7,582 nt of DNA from Serpentinimonas sp. GTDB lineage: Bacteria > Pseudomonadota > Gammaproteobacteria > Burkholderiales > Burkholderiaceae_C. Shown one piece after another: positions 6,503 to 7,582 of this stretch. The notes under the pieces are model-generated. The model was not told the DNA's origin. It did no database searches and saw nothing but the letters and a program-made list of their open reading frames with translations. The DNA is taken from assembly GCA_025458665.1 (NCBI GenBank), contig JALOSG010000147.1, forward strand, positions 1 to 7,582, written 5' to 3'. Both the position numbers and the translations under genes were made by a program. Numbering within the stretch: position 1 is the first letter of the stretch; every line of letters begins with the position of its first letter.

Positions 6503-7582
<1,080 letters not shown>

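Overview
GC-rich bacterial DNA whose proteins look like those of a beta-proteobacterium, most likely of the Comamonadaceae (Acidovorax/Comamonas/Delftia type). That placement is an impression from composition and protein style, not from a database search.

Layout. (1) Bases 1-153 (+) hold the last 50 codons of a gene ending in a Cys/His zinc-binding-like module. (2) Bases 154-466 are non-coding and comparatively AT-rich. They hold a CRP-like inverted repeat, a C-rich-loop hairpin and a good rho-independent terminator for + strand transcription; a small RNA could end there. (3) On the minus strand, a Popeye-like membrane protein with a cyclic-nucleotide-binding-type domain (TTG start at 1657, stop at 971) is followed by an unrecognised small multi-pass membrane protein (about 895 to 467). 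The two probably form one transcription unit. (4) A 279-base divergent intergenic region (1658-1936) carries three alternating TCTGTA/TACAGA half-sites, a 5' leader hairpin and, on the minus strand, a textbook G-quadruplex motif. (5) On the + strand (about 1937-4507) lies a large membrane-bound c-di-GMP protein: TM, periplasmic double-Cache-like sensor, TM, HAMP, degenerate GGDEF (GADSF), and an EAL domain with its catalytic residues intact. It is probably a phosphodiesterase or receptor. (6) On the minus strand (4468 to the window edge) lies a single-chain 5-oxoprolinase (HyuA-HyuB fusion). Its frame is broken near 6658-6676, apparently by a small deletion of 3n+2 bases, so as written it is a pseudogene or a split gene. 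Its 3' end overlaps the end of the EAL gene by 40 bp in convergent orientation.

How the genes may work together: the divergent pair combines a cNMP-type sensor at the membrane with a c-di-GMP phosphodiesterase, separated by what looks like an operator cluster. This suggests a small nucleotide-second-messenger module, but that link is inference. The 5-oxoprolinase (glutathione/gamma-glutamyl cycle, 5-oxoproline to glutamate) is a metabolic neighbour without an obvious functional tie. No mobile elements, CRISPR arrays, tRNA or rRNA genes were seen.
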